In this document: positions 18,735 to 26,989 of the stretch, one piece after another
How positions within the stretch are numbered: position 1 is the stretch's first letter
How the letters are laid out: every line of letters starts with the position of its first letter
Origin: Caldifarciminota bacterium
Lineage (GTDB): Bacteria > Hydrothermota > UBA3073
Direction of reading: 5' to 3'
DNA length: 64,000 bases
Assembly: GCA_030606335.1 (NCBI GenBank)
Contig: JAUWGP010000007.1
Span: forward strand, 1-64,000
Program-made: the position numbers and the translations under genes
The notes under the pieces: generated by a model
Databases searched by the model: none
Seen by the model: the letters and a program-made list of their open reading frames with translations, nothing else
What the model was told of the DNA's origin: nothing

Positions 18735-19562
18735 CTATTTCACTGGAACAAAACCCTGCTCATCTACCATCTTCTGTCCTTCAGGGCCCAAAATGAAGTC
18801 TATGAAGGTCTTTGCCAGACCAGACGGTTCTCCATTAGTATACATATAAAGTGGTCTTGCCAGTGAATATTCACCAGATCCTGCGGTCTCTTTTGTGGGC
18901 ACAACCCCGTTTATTGATAGGGCCTTAACACCCTCTGAGACATACCCAAGACCAACATAACCAATTGCTCCCGGAGTTTTTTCTACTGTGGTTGCCACTG
19001 CCATATTTGATGCAAGCATAAGCGCATCCTCTCTTGTCTTTTCCCCTTTTAAAGCGAGCTTCTTAAAAACCTCAAATGTACCAGATGCAACATCCCTTGA
19101 GACTACTACAATAGACTCGTTCTTACCTCCAATATCACTCCATCTACTAACATCCCCACAGAAGATTGCCCTTATCTGATCTATAGTTAATTCTGATACG
19201 GGGTTTGTAGGATGAACAATGACTGCAATCCCATCCTTTGCTATTACCGTAGGATAGGGGTTTATTCCTTTACCCCTTGCCGTTTTTAGCTCCTTAGTCT
19301 TCATAGGTCGTGATGCGTTTGCAATATCTATTGTTCCATCTATGAGTGCTGCGATACCAGTGCCCGAGCCTCCTCCCCGCACCGTGATATTTGCGTTCGG
19401 ATGTTCCTTTATGAATTCCTCTGCTGCTCTCTGTGCAATGGGAAGAACCGTTGTAGACCCCTGAATTGTTAACTGTCCTTCCTTTTTCTTTGCCCAGGGC
19501 CACTGGAAGGCAAGTAGCGATGTAGCAAAAAGTATTATTACCGGTATCCATATTCTTTTCAT
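18735..19562 (-). CDS. pstS: phosphate-binding periplasmic protein PstS
   Basis: A 275-residue solute-binding protein delivering phosphate to PstCAB. Hydrophobic signal peptide at 5-19 without a clear lipobox, so it should be soluble in the periplasm. Phosphate-contact motifs: IQGSTTVLP, RGGGSGTGIAALIDGTIDIANASRP and SRDVASGTFEVF. Start supported by AAAGGAG at 8 bases. It lies directly after the porin, consistent with entry through the outer membrane and capture in the periplasm. Confidence 0.95.
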   Translation of the reverse strand: MKRIWIPVIILFATSLLAFQWPWAKKKEGQLTIQGSTTVLPIAQRAAEEFIKEHPNANITVRGGGSGTGIAALIDGTIDIANASRPMKTKELKTARGKGINPYPTVIAKDGIAVIVHPTNPVSELTIDQIRAIFCGDVSRWSDIGGKNESIVVVSRDVASGTFEVFKKLALKGEKTREDALMLASNMAVATTVEKTPGAIGYVGLGYVSEGVKALSINGVVPTKETAGSGEYSLARPLYMYTNGEPSGLAKTFIDFILGPEGQKMVDEQGFVPVK

Positions 19563-19574
19563 AATTTCTCCTTT

Positions 19575-19679
19575 CTTTTAACCACTAAGAACACACAGAG
19601 ATTCTAAACTAAACCTTACTTTTAAGAGTCTCGTAATATGTCCCTGTTGTTTTCATCTCTGTGCTCTCTGTGGTTTATT
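19575..19679 (-). repeat. dispersed ACCACTAAGAACACACAGAG-type repeat
   Basis: The gap between porin and pstS is made of the arms AACCACTAAGAACACACAGAG and CTCTGTGCTCTCTGTGGTTTA, an imperfect inverted repeat of a word family dispersed in many environmental bacterial genomes. It would fold in the mRNA between the two genes. Confidence 0.55.
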
Positions 19680-20693
19680 TTAAAATGCATCTGTTGCAAA
19701 TTCCCACCGCAGTTGTGTCAGGAGCTGGTCTGTCGGTTTTGAACCATCTTCTTTCTGCTTTCTCTCAAAATTCACCTGTAACATTACACCTGGTTTACCC
19801 TTGGGACCCTTCGTGAAATGGTAGTTGAACCCTGCGATATATCTCTTGTGTCCATCCTTCTCTTCTTCTATATTTGGGTCCCAGTGGTCATATCTTGTGA
19901 CAATATCAAGGTTTGGGAGCACATCTTTTAGTATGGGCATTATCATATATCCCTGTGAGTTTATCGGGTTATTCTTATCCCCTCTGTCTGCCCAGAGATA
20001 TTCTAACCATACATCAATGGGCCCATAAGCAATTCTGCCGACACCGGCAGCAAGCATTCTCTTCTCGTACGGACTTTCTTCCGCATTCTCATTCAAGAGA
20101 GAGGCACCTATGGTTATACCCGGTAGTAGAATAACCCTGATATTTCCAAGATATGCAATCTCTGTATTTATGTCGTCTCCAGTTTTTTTGTATCCTTCCC
20201 CGTTCACTATCTCAAGATTCCATTCACCAAATCCATTTGGAATATTCCCGCCAACTGATATTCCGTAATCGCGGCTGGAAACAAGTTTCTCTTTATCCTC
20301 CAGTGCTTTTTCAATGGTAATATAGTTCCAGTCATAGACTAACCCAAAGTAATTTTTCTGTAACCCAACCGTGATTTTCCCCTCTGGAATAATATACTTG
20401 AAGTCGACATATGCATCCTTGAGCTTAAGCCCTGCCCCATGTGGATCCTTATGCGATGAGAAAAAGTCAAGAGTAACCCTGCTCTTTATCTCTTCTATGA
20501 ATTGATGTTCCCATCTGAGATAACCCCTTTTTACAGCAAATTCACTCATATTCGTAACCCCATCTTCTTGCTCGTATGTGTATCTGAACCAGGAATATGC
20601 CTTTAGCTGGCTTTCTCCCTCTTTTAGACCTGCGTGAAGAGAGCTTGAAATCATAATAGAAAAGACACAAATAAACATTCTAAATCTTACCAT
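19680..20693 (-). CDS. OprP/OprO-like phosphate-selective porin
   Basis: A 337-residue outer-membrane barrel protein with a signal peptide (about 1-21, ending SSLHA). Regular amphipathic strands and the C-terminal QLRWEFATDAF, ending in Phe as expected for barrel assembly, match the Porin_O_P family. It is first in the pst operon. AGGGGG lies before the ATG. Its last ~50 residues are duplicated as a remnant at 23241-23400. Confidence 0.85.
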   Translation of the reverse strand: MVRFRMFICVFSIMISSSLHAGLKEGESQLKAYSWFRYTYEQEDGVTNMSEFAVKRGYLRWEHQFIEEIKSRVTLDFFSSHKDPHGAGLKLKDAYVDFKYIIPEGKITVGLQKNYFGLVYDWNYITIEKALEDKEKLVSSRDYGISVGGNIPNGFGEWNLEIVNGEGYKKTGDDINTEIAYLGNIRVILLPGITIGASLLNENAEESPYEKRMLAAGVGRIAYGPIDVWLEYLWADRGDKNNPINSQGYMIMPILKDVLPNLDIVTRYDHWDPNIEEEKDGHKRYIAGFNYHFTKGPKGKPGVMLQVNFERKQKEDGSKPTDQLLTQLRWEFATDAF

Positions 20694-20869
20694 TTTTTCC
20701 CCCTTTCTCTTTCCAGGATTAACAAATTTCCTCTCAACGTTTTAGAACTTTTTTAAGCTACCACATAATATTACCCCCTAATTAAGTTAAAAAATAAGGT
20801 TCTTCCCCAATTTAGTTGACCCAAATGATATTCAAGAGATGTTAGGGCTTATGAATAACGCTCTTTGTA

Positions 20870-21130
20870 TTTAGAAACCAATACATTTCTCATCTAATCG
20901 CAAGGCTTACTTGCCTAACCGCAGTCAGGAAGACTTGTTCTATATCCTTTCTCCCAATATAAGATTGTTTTGGTAATTACATTGCCTCACAACGACAGGG
21001 AGTAACGTGTATGTCATTGCGAGTGAACGAAGTGAACGTGGCAATCTCATAAGTTGTATAATACCATAAAATGAGATTGCTTCATCCTTACGGATTCGCA
21101 ATGACAAAAAAATGAGTCTGTCATACAATT
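20870..21130. repeat. palindromic REP elements in the porin leader
   Basis: Nested inverted repeat: GTCATTGCGA (21013-21022) pairs with TCGCAATGAC (21096-21105), and inside it GCAATCTCAT (21041-21050) pairs with ATGAGATTGC (21071-21080). The same family occurs near 50.1, 54.2 and 63.1 kb. A smaller repeat with CGCAAGGCTTACTTGCC lies near 20900. No gene is seen between 20694 and 21314. Confidence 0.75.
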
Positions 21131-21314
21131 ACAATCGAATACATTGTCATAAAGACAGGTGTGATTGTCCATTTTAGATCATTTCTATCTGATATACCTA
21201 TGCAAGTAATAAGAATTCAACAGAACTTGCACCTCTATTCTATCAACTAAAATGGAGAAGAACTAAAAATTAAAATTACATATCAAAACATAATTCGTTA
21301 TTTTCATCGAGTTT

Positions 21315-21369
21315 ATTATAACCCGAAAATGTTAAGAGAGTATTAAGTAAATGTTAAGATTCTGTTAAG
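21315..21369 (-). promoter_or_regulatory. Pho-box promoter (four 11-bp repeats) driving the porin-pst operon
   Basis: On the minus strand four CTTAAYA units are spaced exactly 11 bases apart (at 21369, 21358, 21347 and 21336, reading leftward). Nine bases later comes TATAAT (21320-21315) with no good -35. This is the architecture of PhoB/PhoP-activated promoters, where 11-bp repeats replace the -35. It points toward the porin gene about 620 bases away, with REP palindromes in between. Confidence 0.78.
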
Positions 21370-21441
21370 TTTTACTCATCATATAAGGTTTGAGGATGAT
21401 TGAATATATTAATATTAATATTAATTATATTAATTATTTTC

Positions 21442-21470
21442 TTGACAAAATCAATATATTATGTTATAAT
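21442..21470 (+). promoter_or_regulatory. promoter giving a leaderless transcript
   Basis: TTGACA (21442-21447), 17 bases, TATAAT (21465-21470). The ATG at 21480 is 9 bases past the -10, so little or no leader exists. This decides the start of the DUF2089 gene against an in-frame upstream ATG at 21390, which lies before the promoter. Confidence 0.8.
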
Positions 21471-21479
21471 ATTAATTAT

Positions 21480-21842
21480 ATGAATATTATTAATAAATGT
21501 CCATTTTGTGGTGGTGAACTTTTTATAAAAAATTTCAAGTGCAAAGAATGTGGTACTGAGGTTCTTGGAGAGTTCGAAAGGAATAAATTCAGTAAGCTTT
21601 CACCCGAACTCCTTAAGTTTGTTGAGGTTTTTGTTTTAAACGAGGGGAATATAAAAGGTGTCGAAGAAACTTTGGGGTGTTCTTATCCAAAGGTAAAGAG
21701 TTTATTAAGGGAGGTAATTCAAACCCTGGGATACGAATATAAATATGGGAAAGAGGAGGAAAGAAGAAAAGAAGTACTTGATATGTTAGAGGTGGGTGAA
21801 ATAACCGCTGAGGAGGCAAAAGAACTGTTAGATAAAATATAA
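21480..21842 (+). CDS. DUF2089-type zinc-ribbon/HTH regulator
   Basis: A 120-residue protein. N-terminal zinc ribbon CPFCGGEL...CKECG (Cys8, 11, 24, 27), then a helical region with a helix-turn-helix-like GCSYPKVKSLLREV. The C-terminal helical module is VLDMLEVGEITAEEAKELLDKI. Genes like this often precede DUF4097 proteins in sigma-factor or envelope-stress operons. The next gene begins 12 bases on and ends with the same module. Probably the local transcription regulator. Confidence 0.78.
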   Translation: MNIINKCPFCGGELFIKNFKCKECGTEVLGEFERNKFSKLSPELLKFVEVFVLNEGNIKGVEETLGCSYPKVKSLLREVIQTLGYEYKYGKEEERRKEVLDMLEVGEITAEEAKELLDKI

Positions 21843-21854
21843 AAAGGGGGGGGA

Positions 21855-22808
21855 ATGGAGGAATACAAAAGACATCCTATAAAGAAGAATAGATTGAGCC
21901 TTGATATAAGCCTTGCAAGTTATGATTTATCGATTAAAGGTTGCGAGGAAAATGAGCTTGTAATTGAGACAGATGATAAAGAGAAAGCAGATAAAAGGCT
22001 CAATATTGAATTCGAAGAGGAAGAAATCAGGATATCAGAAGATAGAGACTGGAAGAGGACTAAAGGGGGAAAATTGGCTCTAAAGCTTCCAAAAGATAAA
22101 AATTACTCGGGTAAATGTAGTTCTGCAAGTGGTAATATTGATGTTGGGAATATATCTTATGAAGGTAAAATTTCTTCTGCTTCAGGGAACATTGAGTTAG
22201 ATACTCTTAAAAATAAGACTTACATGGTGATAAAAACTGCCTCGGGAAATATAGAGATTAAAAAGATAGAAGGAAGTTTGAAAATAAAGTCTGTAAGCGG
22301 CAATACACGGCTTGAAGACGTGAATTTGAATGAGCTACAAGCTAAAACTGTAAGTGGGGATTTTGAATTATCTGGGAAACTCTCTCTTGAGGAGGATGGA
22401 AGTGTTAAAACTGTTTCAGGAGATATTAAACTTGATATTGAATCGGAGAATAACTTGTGCATTTATTTAAAGACAATGGGATGTGTAGATATAAAGGGGC
22501 ATCACCCAGAATGGAAAGATGAGATGAAAGATTGGAGAAGCCTGGTATTGAAATCGCTCTCTGGTGATGTAAATATAAAAATGAATGAGGATTTAAATAA
22601 TATCTATATAGAGAGTACAAAAATTATGAAGGATCTTAAAATGCATGGGTTTTTTACGGGATTAGATAAGTTTCTCTCTCGCATTCCCAGAGGGGTTAAG
22701 GTTGCTGAAGGCAGTTCAAAAGAGGAACATATATCCCGTATACTTAATATGTTAGAAAAAGATAAGATAAGTGCAGAGGAAGCTAAGGAACTGATTGATT
22801 CTCTGTAA
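21855..22808 (+). CDS. DUF4097 beta-helix protein with C-terminal SHOCT-like module
   Basis: A 317-residue protein. The middle (about 80-240) is a repetitive DUF4097 adhesin-like beta-helix with spaced SASGNI / SVSGN / TVSGD turns. The C-terminus has ISRILNMLEKDKISAEEAKELIDSL, the helical module shared with both neighbours. No signal peptide, so it appears cytoplasmic. A poly-G Shine-Dalgarno precedes the ATG. LiaX and YvlB-like proteins in Firmicutes, linked to envelope stress, share the fold; a similar role is inference. Confidence 0.8.
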   Translation: MEEYKRHPIKKNRLSLDISLASYDLSIKGCEENELVIETDDKEKADKRLNIEFEEEEIRISEDRDWKRTKGGKLALKLPKDKNYSGKCSSASGNIDVGNISYEGKISSASGNIELDTLKNKTYMVIKTASGNIEIKKIEGSLKIKSVSGNTRLEDVNLNELQAKTVSGDFELSGKLSLEEDGSVKTVSGDIKLDIESENNLCIYLKTMGCVDIKGHHPEWKDEMKDWRSLVLKSLSGDVNIKMNEDLNNIYIESTKIMKDLKMHGFFTGLDKFLSRIPRGVKVAEGSSKEEHISRILNMLEKDKISAEEAKELIDSL

Positions 22809-22867
22809 TAGTGTTATATTTACTGCATTCCGAGATAATTTTGCATTTTGCATTTTGAGGGGGTATT

Positions 22868-23233
22868 ATGGAGGAAAGGATAAGAATTTTAAAGATGCTT
22901 GAAGAAGGTAAGATAAATGCTCAACAAGCAGAGGAATTATTGGATAGTGTAGAAAAGAAAATAGGAAGCGAAAAGAAACCTTCAAAGGTAATCGGAAAAA
23001 AACTAAGAGTAAAAGTAGTGTCTGAGGATGGGGAAAAGGTAAATATCTGTATCCCTTTATCTCTTGCAAAGCTTGCAACAGGATTCGTCTCAAAAAGTCA
23101 CCGTGCATCCATTGAATCGGCTGGGGTAGATTTAAGTGCAATTATTGAACACATAGATGAATTACAAGATATGGGTGAGGACATTTTAAATGTAGAATCA
23201 GACAATGAAAGCGTAAAGGTTTATATTGAATAA
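22868..23233 (+). CDS. small SHOCT-like-module protein
   Basis: A 121-residue protein starting with the same helical module (RILKMLEEGKINAQQAEELLDSV, residues 5-27), followed by a compact domain with KLRVKVVSEDGEKVNICIPLSLA and an amphipathic C-terminal half. GAGGGGG lies before the ATG. With the two genes upstream it forms a three-gene operon from the 21442 promoter. No enzyme motif is visible; the module probably mediates protein contact among the three products. Confidence 0.72.
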   Translation: MEERIRILKMLEEGKINAQQAEELLDSVEKKIGSEKKPSKVIGKKLRVKVVSEDGEKVNICIPLSLAKLATGFVSKSHRASIESAGVDLSAIIEHIDELQDMGEDILNVESDNESVKVYIE

Positions 23234-23240
23234 GTATGGT

Positions 23241-23400
23241 TTATAATGCATCCGTTGCAAATTCCCATCTTAACTGTACCATGACTTGATTGACTGGTTC
23301 TAAACTAACTTCCTCTCCCTCCAACCGTTCAAAATTCACCTGCAGCATTACATTCCCCATTGTACCCTTGATAAAATGATAGTTAAATCCTGCTATTATA
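23241..23400 (-). pseudogene. C-terminal remnant of a second phosphate-type porin
   Basis: The minus strand encodes IIAGFNYHFIKG...VMLQVNFERLEG...VQLRWEFATDAL followed by TAA (23243-23241). This matches the last ~50 residues of the porin at 19680-20693 (YIAGFNYHFTKG...LRWEFATDAF). Similarity begins exactly at the TonB receptor stop codon, so the receptor gene is fused at DNA level to a porin tail. No N-terminal porin part remains nearby. Confidence 0.85.
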
Positions 23401-25222
23401 AAAGCTTGATACTTATACCTCCTTTAAGTTGCCTTGGCGAGCTGGGAATATCTTCTTTGAGCTTATATTTCCTATCAAATACATTGATGCACTTGAGATG
23501 TATCTTATACTTTCCCTTGATTGTATAAGAAAAACCCATGTCATATATTGTATATGCATCCACCATATGCCAGCCTATATTATCCTGATACCATTGTTTG
23601 TCCATAAACCTTGAGTTTACATAAATACTAATACCCTGCGGAAAGTTGCATGACAACTGAACTCCCAATGTTAGTTCAGGGCTATACTCAAGTTTATGAA
23701 GGGTTTTGACATCTCTTGCATCAATATATGTCCAATAAGAAGAAAATTGAAGGAATCTAAATAAATTGGTTAAGGTTGCTGAAGATTCACAACCATATAT
23801 CCTTGCCCTGTCTATGTTCTCATATCTCCATTCATTAAGAGTATCCTCAGGTAAAATTTCTCGACCAATAAGACCCTGAATATTTGTATAAAAAAGGATT
23901 GACCTTAAATTCAATTTTCCTTTGCTAAATTCCCCACCAAACTCAAACGTAGTACTCTTCTCTGGTTCAAGGTTGGGATTTGTATGAATTGGTGGGCTAT
24001 TATCATGGAGTTGTCTCAATGATGGATAGGTTAACACCTTACCATAGTTGGCTCTTATGATAAAGTTTTGATACGGTTCAAACCTGCTTCCAATATTATA
24101 ACTTGCTGCATTCTCTAAAGATGAGTGTATGTCATACCTTACGCTAAAGGTAAAAAGTAATCCGGGATTAAATGTATAGTAATTATGTAGAAAAATACCT
24201 CCTATAGTTTCTTTTCCCAATCCTTCATTTGTTGCATTTATTCTTGATCTGCTCAACTGAATACCGCCAGTTATCATCCCATATAAAGATAATTCTCTAG
24301 TTATAATGATTTCCCCACCCTCAGTTTGGTTATTATGGAGACTAATCCATTTCTCCTGTTTAAGGGTAGTATCCTTGTAACATATGAGTTTGTTCTTCCA
24401 AATATTTAAAAAATATCTTGCCTCAATACGAGTTTCGGATTTATGAGTTTTAAATACAATATCGTAGTGATAAGTCTTCCAATAAGGAAATCTCCACGGT
24501 TGCTCAAGTTTTTGACCCCATGCTCCTTTAACAGCATTATGATATCTGAAAGATAAATGTAGTGTAGATACATCACCCATCTGGATTGAACTTCCAAAAT
24601 CCTCTCCTTTATAATCAGTATTCCATTCAAAGCCATCTGTTCTTGAATTATGATAATCAATTGAACACTTCAATAATCCAAAATTGCCTGCGCCTGAAAG
24701 GATATATGACTGATAACCAAAATTACCTTTCTCAATATCAAATTGTATTTGATTTCCTTTTACACCTTCTGTAATGATATTCACAACACCACCCAGTGTA
24801 TTCGGACCATAGCAAAGTGTCGAGGACCCCTTTATTACCTCTATTCGTTTCACATGATAAAGCGATATCTCATTCAGTATTGTAGAATTATCCCATGGAT
24901 TTGCCACAGGAGTTCCATTTATCATGATCATATTATGTTTGAAACCCAGTCCCCTTATCCCCAGCTTTGTTTCATTTTTTACTGTGTAGTTCAGAACATT
25001 GATTCCCGGAACCAAATAGAGTGCTTCTCCAACATTACCAGGATTCTGAAGCTTGAGTATATTACAATCTATAATGTCTATGCCTGCGGTGCTTAATTCA
25101 GGAAATTTTGTGTACCTGGTAGCAGTAATCTCTATACCTTCAAAGTAATAGGTTTTGTAAATAGTTGTGTCAGCAAAGACTGAGTCCTGTATAAGGAGGA
25201 AAGTTGTGAGTATTAGAACCAT
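23396..25222 (-). CDS. TonB-dependent outer-membrane receptor
   Basis: A 608-residue TonB-dependent receptor. Signal peptide about 1-17 and a TonB-box-like IEITATR near 30-36. The plug domain (about 40-155) has LGIRGLGFKHNMIMINGTPV and VKRIEVIKGSSTLCYGPNTLGGVVNIIT, then a barrel of about 450 residues. Substrate is not evident; the barrel is of modest length, as for cobalamin or iron-chelate receptors. It starts two bases after the murJ stop. The stop codon coincides with the start of a porin-tail remnant, so the last strands should be checked for a recombination effect. Confidence 0.9.
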   Translation of the reverse strand: MVLILTTFLLIQDSVFADTTIYKTYYFEGIEITATRYTKFPELSTAGIDIIDCNILKLQNPGNVGEALYLVPGINVLNYTVKNETKLGIRGLGFKHNMIMINGTPVANPWDNSTILNEISLYHVKRIEVIKGSSTLCYGPNTLGGVVNIITEGVKGNQIQFDIEKGNFGYQSYILSGAGNFGLLKCSIDYHNSRTDGFEWNTDYKGEDFGSSIQMGDVSTLHLSFRYHNAVKGAWGQKLEQPWRFPYWKTYHYDIVFKTHKSETRIEARYFLNIWKNKLICYKDTTLKQEKWISLHNNQTEGGEIIITRELSLYGMITGGIQLSRSRINATNEGLGKETIGGIFLHNYYTFNPGLLFTFSVRYDIHSSLENAASYNIGSRFEPYQNFIIRANYGKVLTYPSLRQLHDNSPPIHTNPNLEPEKSTTFEFGGEFSKGKLNLRSILFYTNIQGLIGREILPEDTLNEWRYENIDRARIYGCESSATLTNLFRFLQFSSYWTYIDARDVKTLHKLEYSPELTLGVQLSCNFPQGISIYVNSRFMDKQWYQDNIGWHMVDAYTIYDMGFSYTIKGKYKIHLKCINVFDRKYKLKEDIPSSPRQLKGGISIKLL

Positions 25223-25223
25223 T

Positions 25224-26513
25224 TTAGACCTTTTTTATCTTTTTCGTTATCAAGAGAAATAGAATAAGGGCATTTATGCAGCTTGATACTGATACAGCAA
25301 GTGCAAGGGCATTAACACCAAGTATATTCTTAAGTGTCAATGCAATGATAAGGTTGACTGCTACTGCACCAAGTCCAACAAAGAATGGGGTTTTTGAGTC
25401 CTTCATTGAATAAAAAATGCTTGCAAATACCCTTGTAAGAGAGAAGCCAATTATTGCAGGTGCGTAAAACCTGAGGCAGGAAGCAGTGAAAATCGTATCG
25501 TTTGCAGTAAAATTACCATGTTCATAAATTAGTTTCACAATAAAATCTGCAAGTAAAAAGAGAAGAATTGCAAGGGGAATAATAATAGATATGGTAAGTT
25601 TCATAGCACATTTAATTGTATTTGCTCCACCTCTTCCCTGACTCAGTTCTTTCGACAGTGTGGGCAATACCACATTCGCTATAGCGACGCCAATTATACC
25701 TACTGGAAGATGCACAAGACGATATGAATAACTTAAATAGGATATAGAACCGGTTTCAAGAAATGATGCAATGAGTGTGTTTACTATTGTGTTTATCTTT
25801 CCTGCTGCGAAACCAATAGCAATTGGAAGCATGATTTTAACAACCCTTAAAAAATCAGGATGTAGAAAATTTAATTTAAATCTAAGACGGAATCCATCTT
25901 TTAAAGTCCATATTAACTGATATAAAAGATGTAAGACTGCACCAGTTATAACTCCTATTGCAGCACCTGTAATGCCTATCTTCGTATAAAGAAACCATGA
26001 AAAGACTATTATTCCTAAGTTAAAAAAGACAGGGGCAAACCCTGTTGTAAAAAATCTCCCATGGTAATTTAGAATCCCCATAAAAATTGCAGAGACAGTA
26101 ACAAATATGAGGAACGGAAACATGATTTTAGTGAGAGATACCGCAAGTGAGAATTTTTCACCAGTGAACCCAAATGCTATAAGTTTTACCAGAAAGGGTG
26201 AAATTAGTATTCCAATTATTGATATTACAAGTGTTATAAATAGGAAGTTGTTAATTATTATTGATGCAAATTTATCAGCCTCTCCCCTACTCTTTTTCTC
26301 TGAGTATTCTGAATAGATTGGAATAAAGGAAGGGGTAAGTGAACCCTCTGCAAGTTCGTCTCTTAAAAGGTTTGGAATATTGAATGCAACCCTGAATGCA
26401 TCCATGAACATACTTGCACCGAATAGATGCGCAAGCACCATCTCTCTCAAGAGACCAGTTACTCTTGAAATAGCAGTACCAAGAGAAAACCCAAATGCCT
26501 TTTTGATAAGCAT
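25224..26513 (-). CDS. murJ: lipid II flippase MurJ
   Basis: A 429-residue MVF-family membrane protein that moves lipid II across the inner membrane for peptidoglycan synthesis. Family landmarks: SRVTGLLREMVLAHLFGAS, FNIPNLLRDELAEGSLTPSFIPIY and the conserved central Arg/Asp-containing helices. About 12 membrane segments are visible against the usual 14, so the C-terminus is short. Own promoter at 26584-26612 (minus strand). The leader is a period-7 array and no Shine-Dalgarno is seen. Confidence 0.92.
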   Translation of the reverse strand: MLIKKAFGFSLGTAISRVTGLLREMVLAHLFGASMFMDAFRVAFNIPNLLRDELAEGSLTPSFIPIYSEYSEKKSRGEADKFASIIINNFLFITLVISIIGILISPFLVKLIAFGFTGEKFSLAVSLTKIMFPFLIFVTVSAIFMGILNYHGRFFTTGFAPVFFNLGIIVFSWFLYTKIGITGAAIGVITGAVLHLLYQLIWTLKDGFRLRFKLNFLHPDFLRVVKIMLPIAIGFAAGKINTIVNTLIASFLETGSISYLSYSYRLVHLPVGIIGVAIANVVLPTLSKELSQGRGGANTIKCAMKLTISIIIPLAILLFLLADFIVKLIYEHGNFTANDTIFTASCLRFYAPAIIGFSLTRVFASIFYSMKDSKTPFFVGLGAVAVNLIIALTLKNILGVNALALAVSVSSCINALILFLLITKKIKKV

Positions 26514-26523
26514 AATCTTTTTA

Positions 26524-26585
26524 TGACATTAAACATTTAACATCAAACATTCAACATTTAACATTCAGCAGTTAACATTCGGTAT
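26524..26585 (-). repeat. period-7 array in the murJ leader
   Basis: Read on the minus strand this is ATGTTAA/ATGTTGA/ATGTTTG words in tandem, between the murJ -10 box and its ATG. It is in sense orientation to murJ and would be transcribed as most of the 5' untranslated region. Confidence 0.75.
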
Positions 26586-26612
26586 TATATCACCAAAATG
26601 CCAGTATGTCAA
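26584..26612 (-). promoter_or_regulatory. murJ promoter
   Basis: Minus strand TTGACA (26612-26607), 17 bases, TATAAT (26589-26584). Start predicted near 26577, giving a leader of about 64 bases. It is divergent to the promoter at 26638. Confidence 0.8.
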
Positions 26613-26637
26613 GGAAAAAGTAATAATGATTTTTTTC

Positions 26638-26666
26638 TTGACTTTTCAAGGAATTAAGGATATAAT
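26638..26666 (+). promoter_or_regulatory. plsY-side divergent promoter
   Basis: TTGACT (26638-26643), 17 bases, TATAAT (26661-26666). The next plus gene starts at 26990, so over 300 bases of repeats lie between promoter and start codon. Confidence 0.75.
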
Positions 26667-26689
26667 ATAATATCAGGTTATATAAGACG

Positions 26690-26960
26690 GGTTTAATGTG
26701 AAATGTTTGATGTTGAATGTATTTGTTAAGTAGGAGCGACTTCCTAGTCGTGATAGAAGAAATGTTAAATGTTGAATGTAAAATGTGATAAGAGTTGATT
26801 AGTTGAATAGTTGATTGGTTGATTAGGTTAAATCATGAATTTGATAGGAGCCCCGCCTTTAGCGGGGCGATAAGATTTTAAATGTTAAATGTTGAATGTG
26901 AGTTATGAAATGTGACACCCATTTTCAATAGTCAATTGTCATCGGTCTATGGTCTGAAGT
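26690..26960 (+). repeat. composite spacer: 7-mer and 8-mer arrays with two small hairpins
   Basis: ATGTTGA words (26696-26725, 26758-26786, 26880-26905), GTAGGAGCGACTTCCTAGTCG (26731-26751), the period-8 block GATAAGAGTTGATTAG... (26788-26832), and GCCCCGCC-TTT-AGCGGGGC (about 26849-26866). No gene seen. Confidence 0.7.
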
Positions 26961-26989
26961 ATCATGTCTTTGGTCTATAAATATAAGCA

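Noticed and set aside
20940-21128. 62-codon minus-strand gene before the porin
   Set aside because: It is entirely a translation of the REP palindrome; no coding character.
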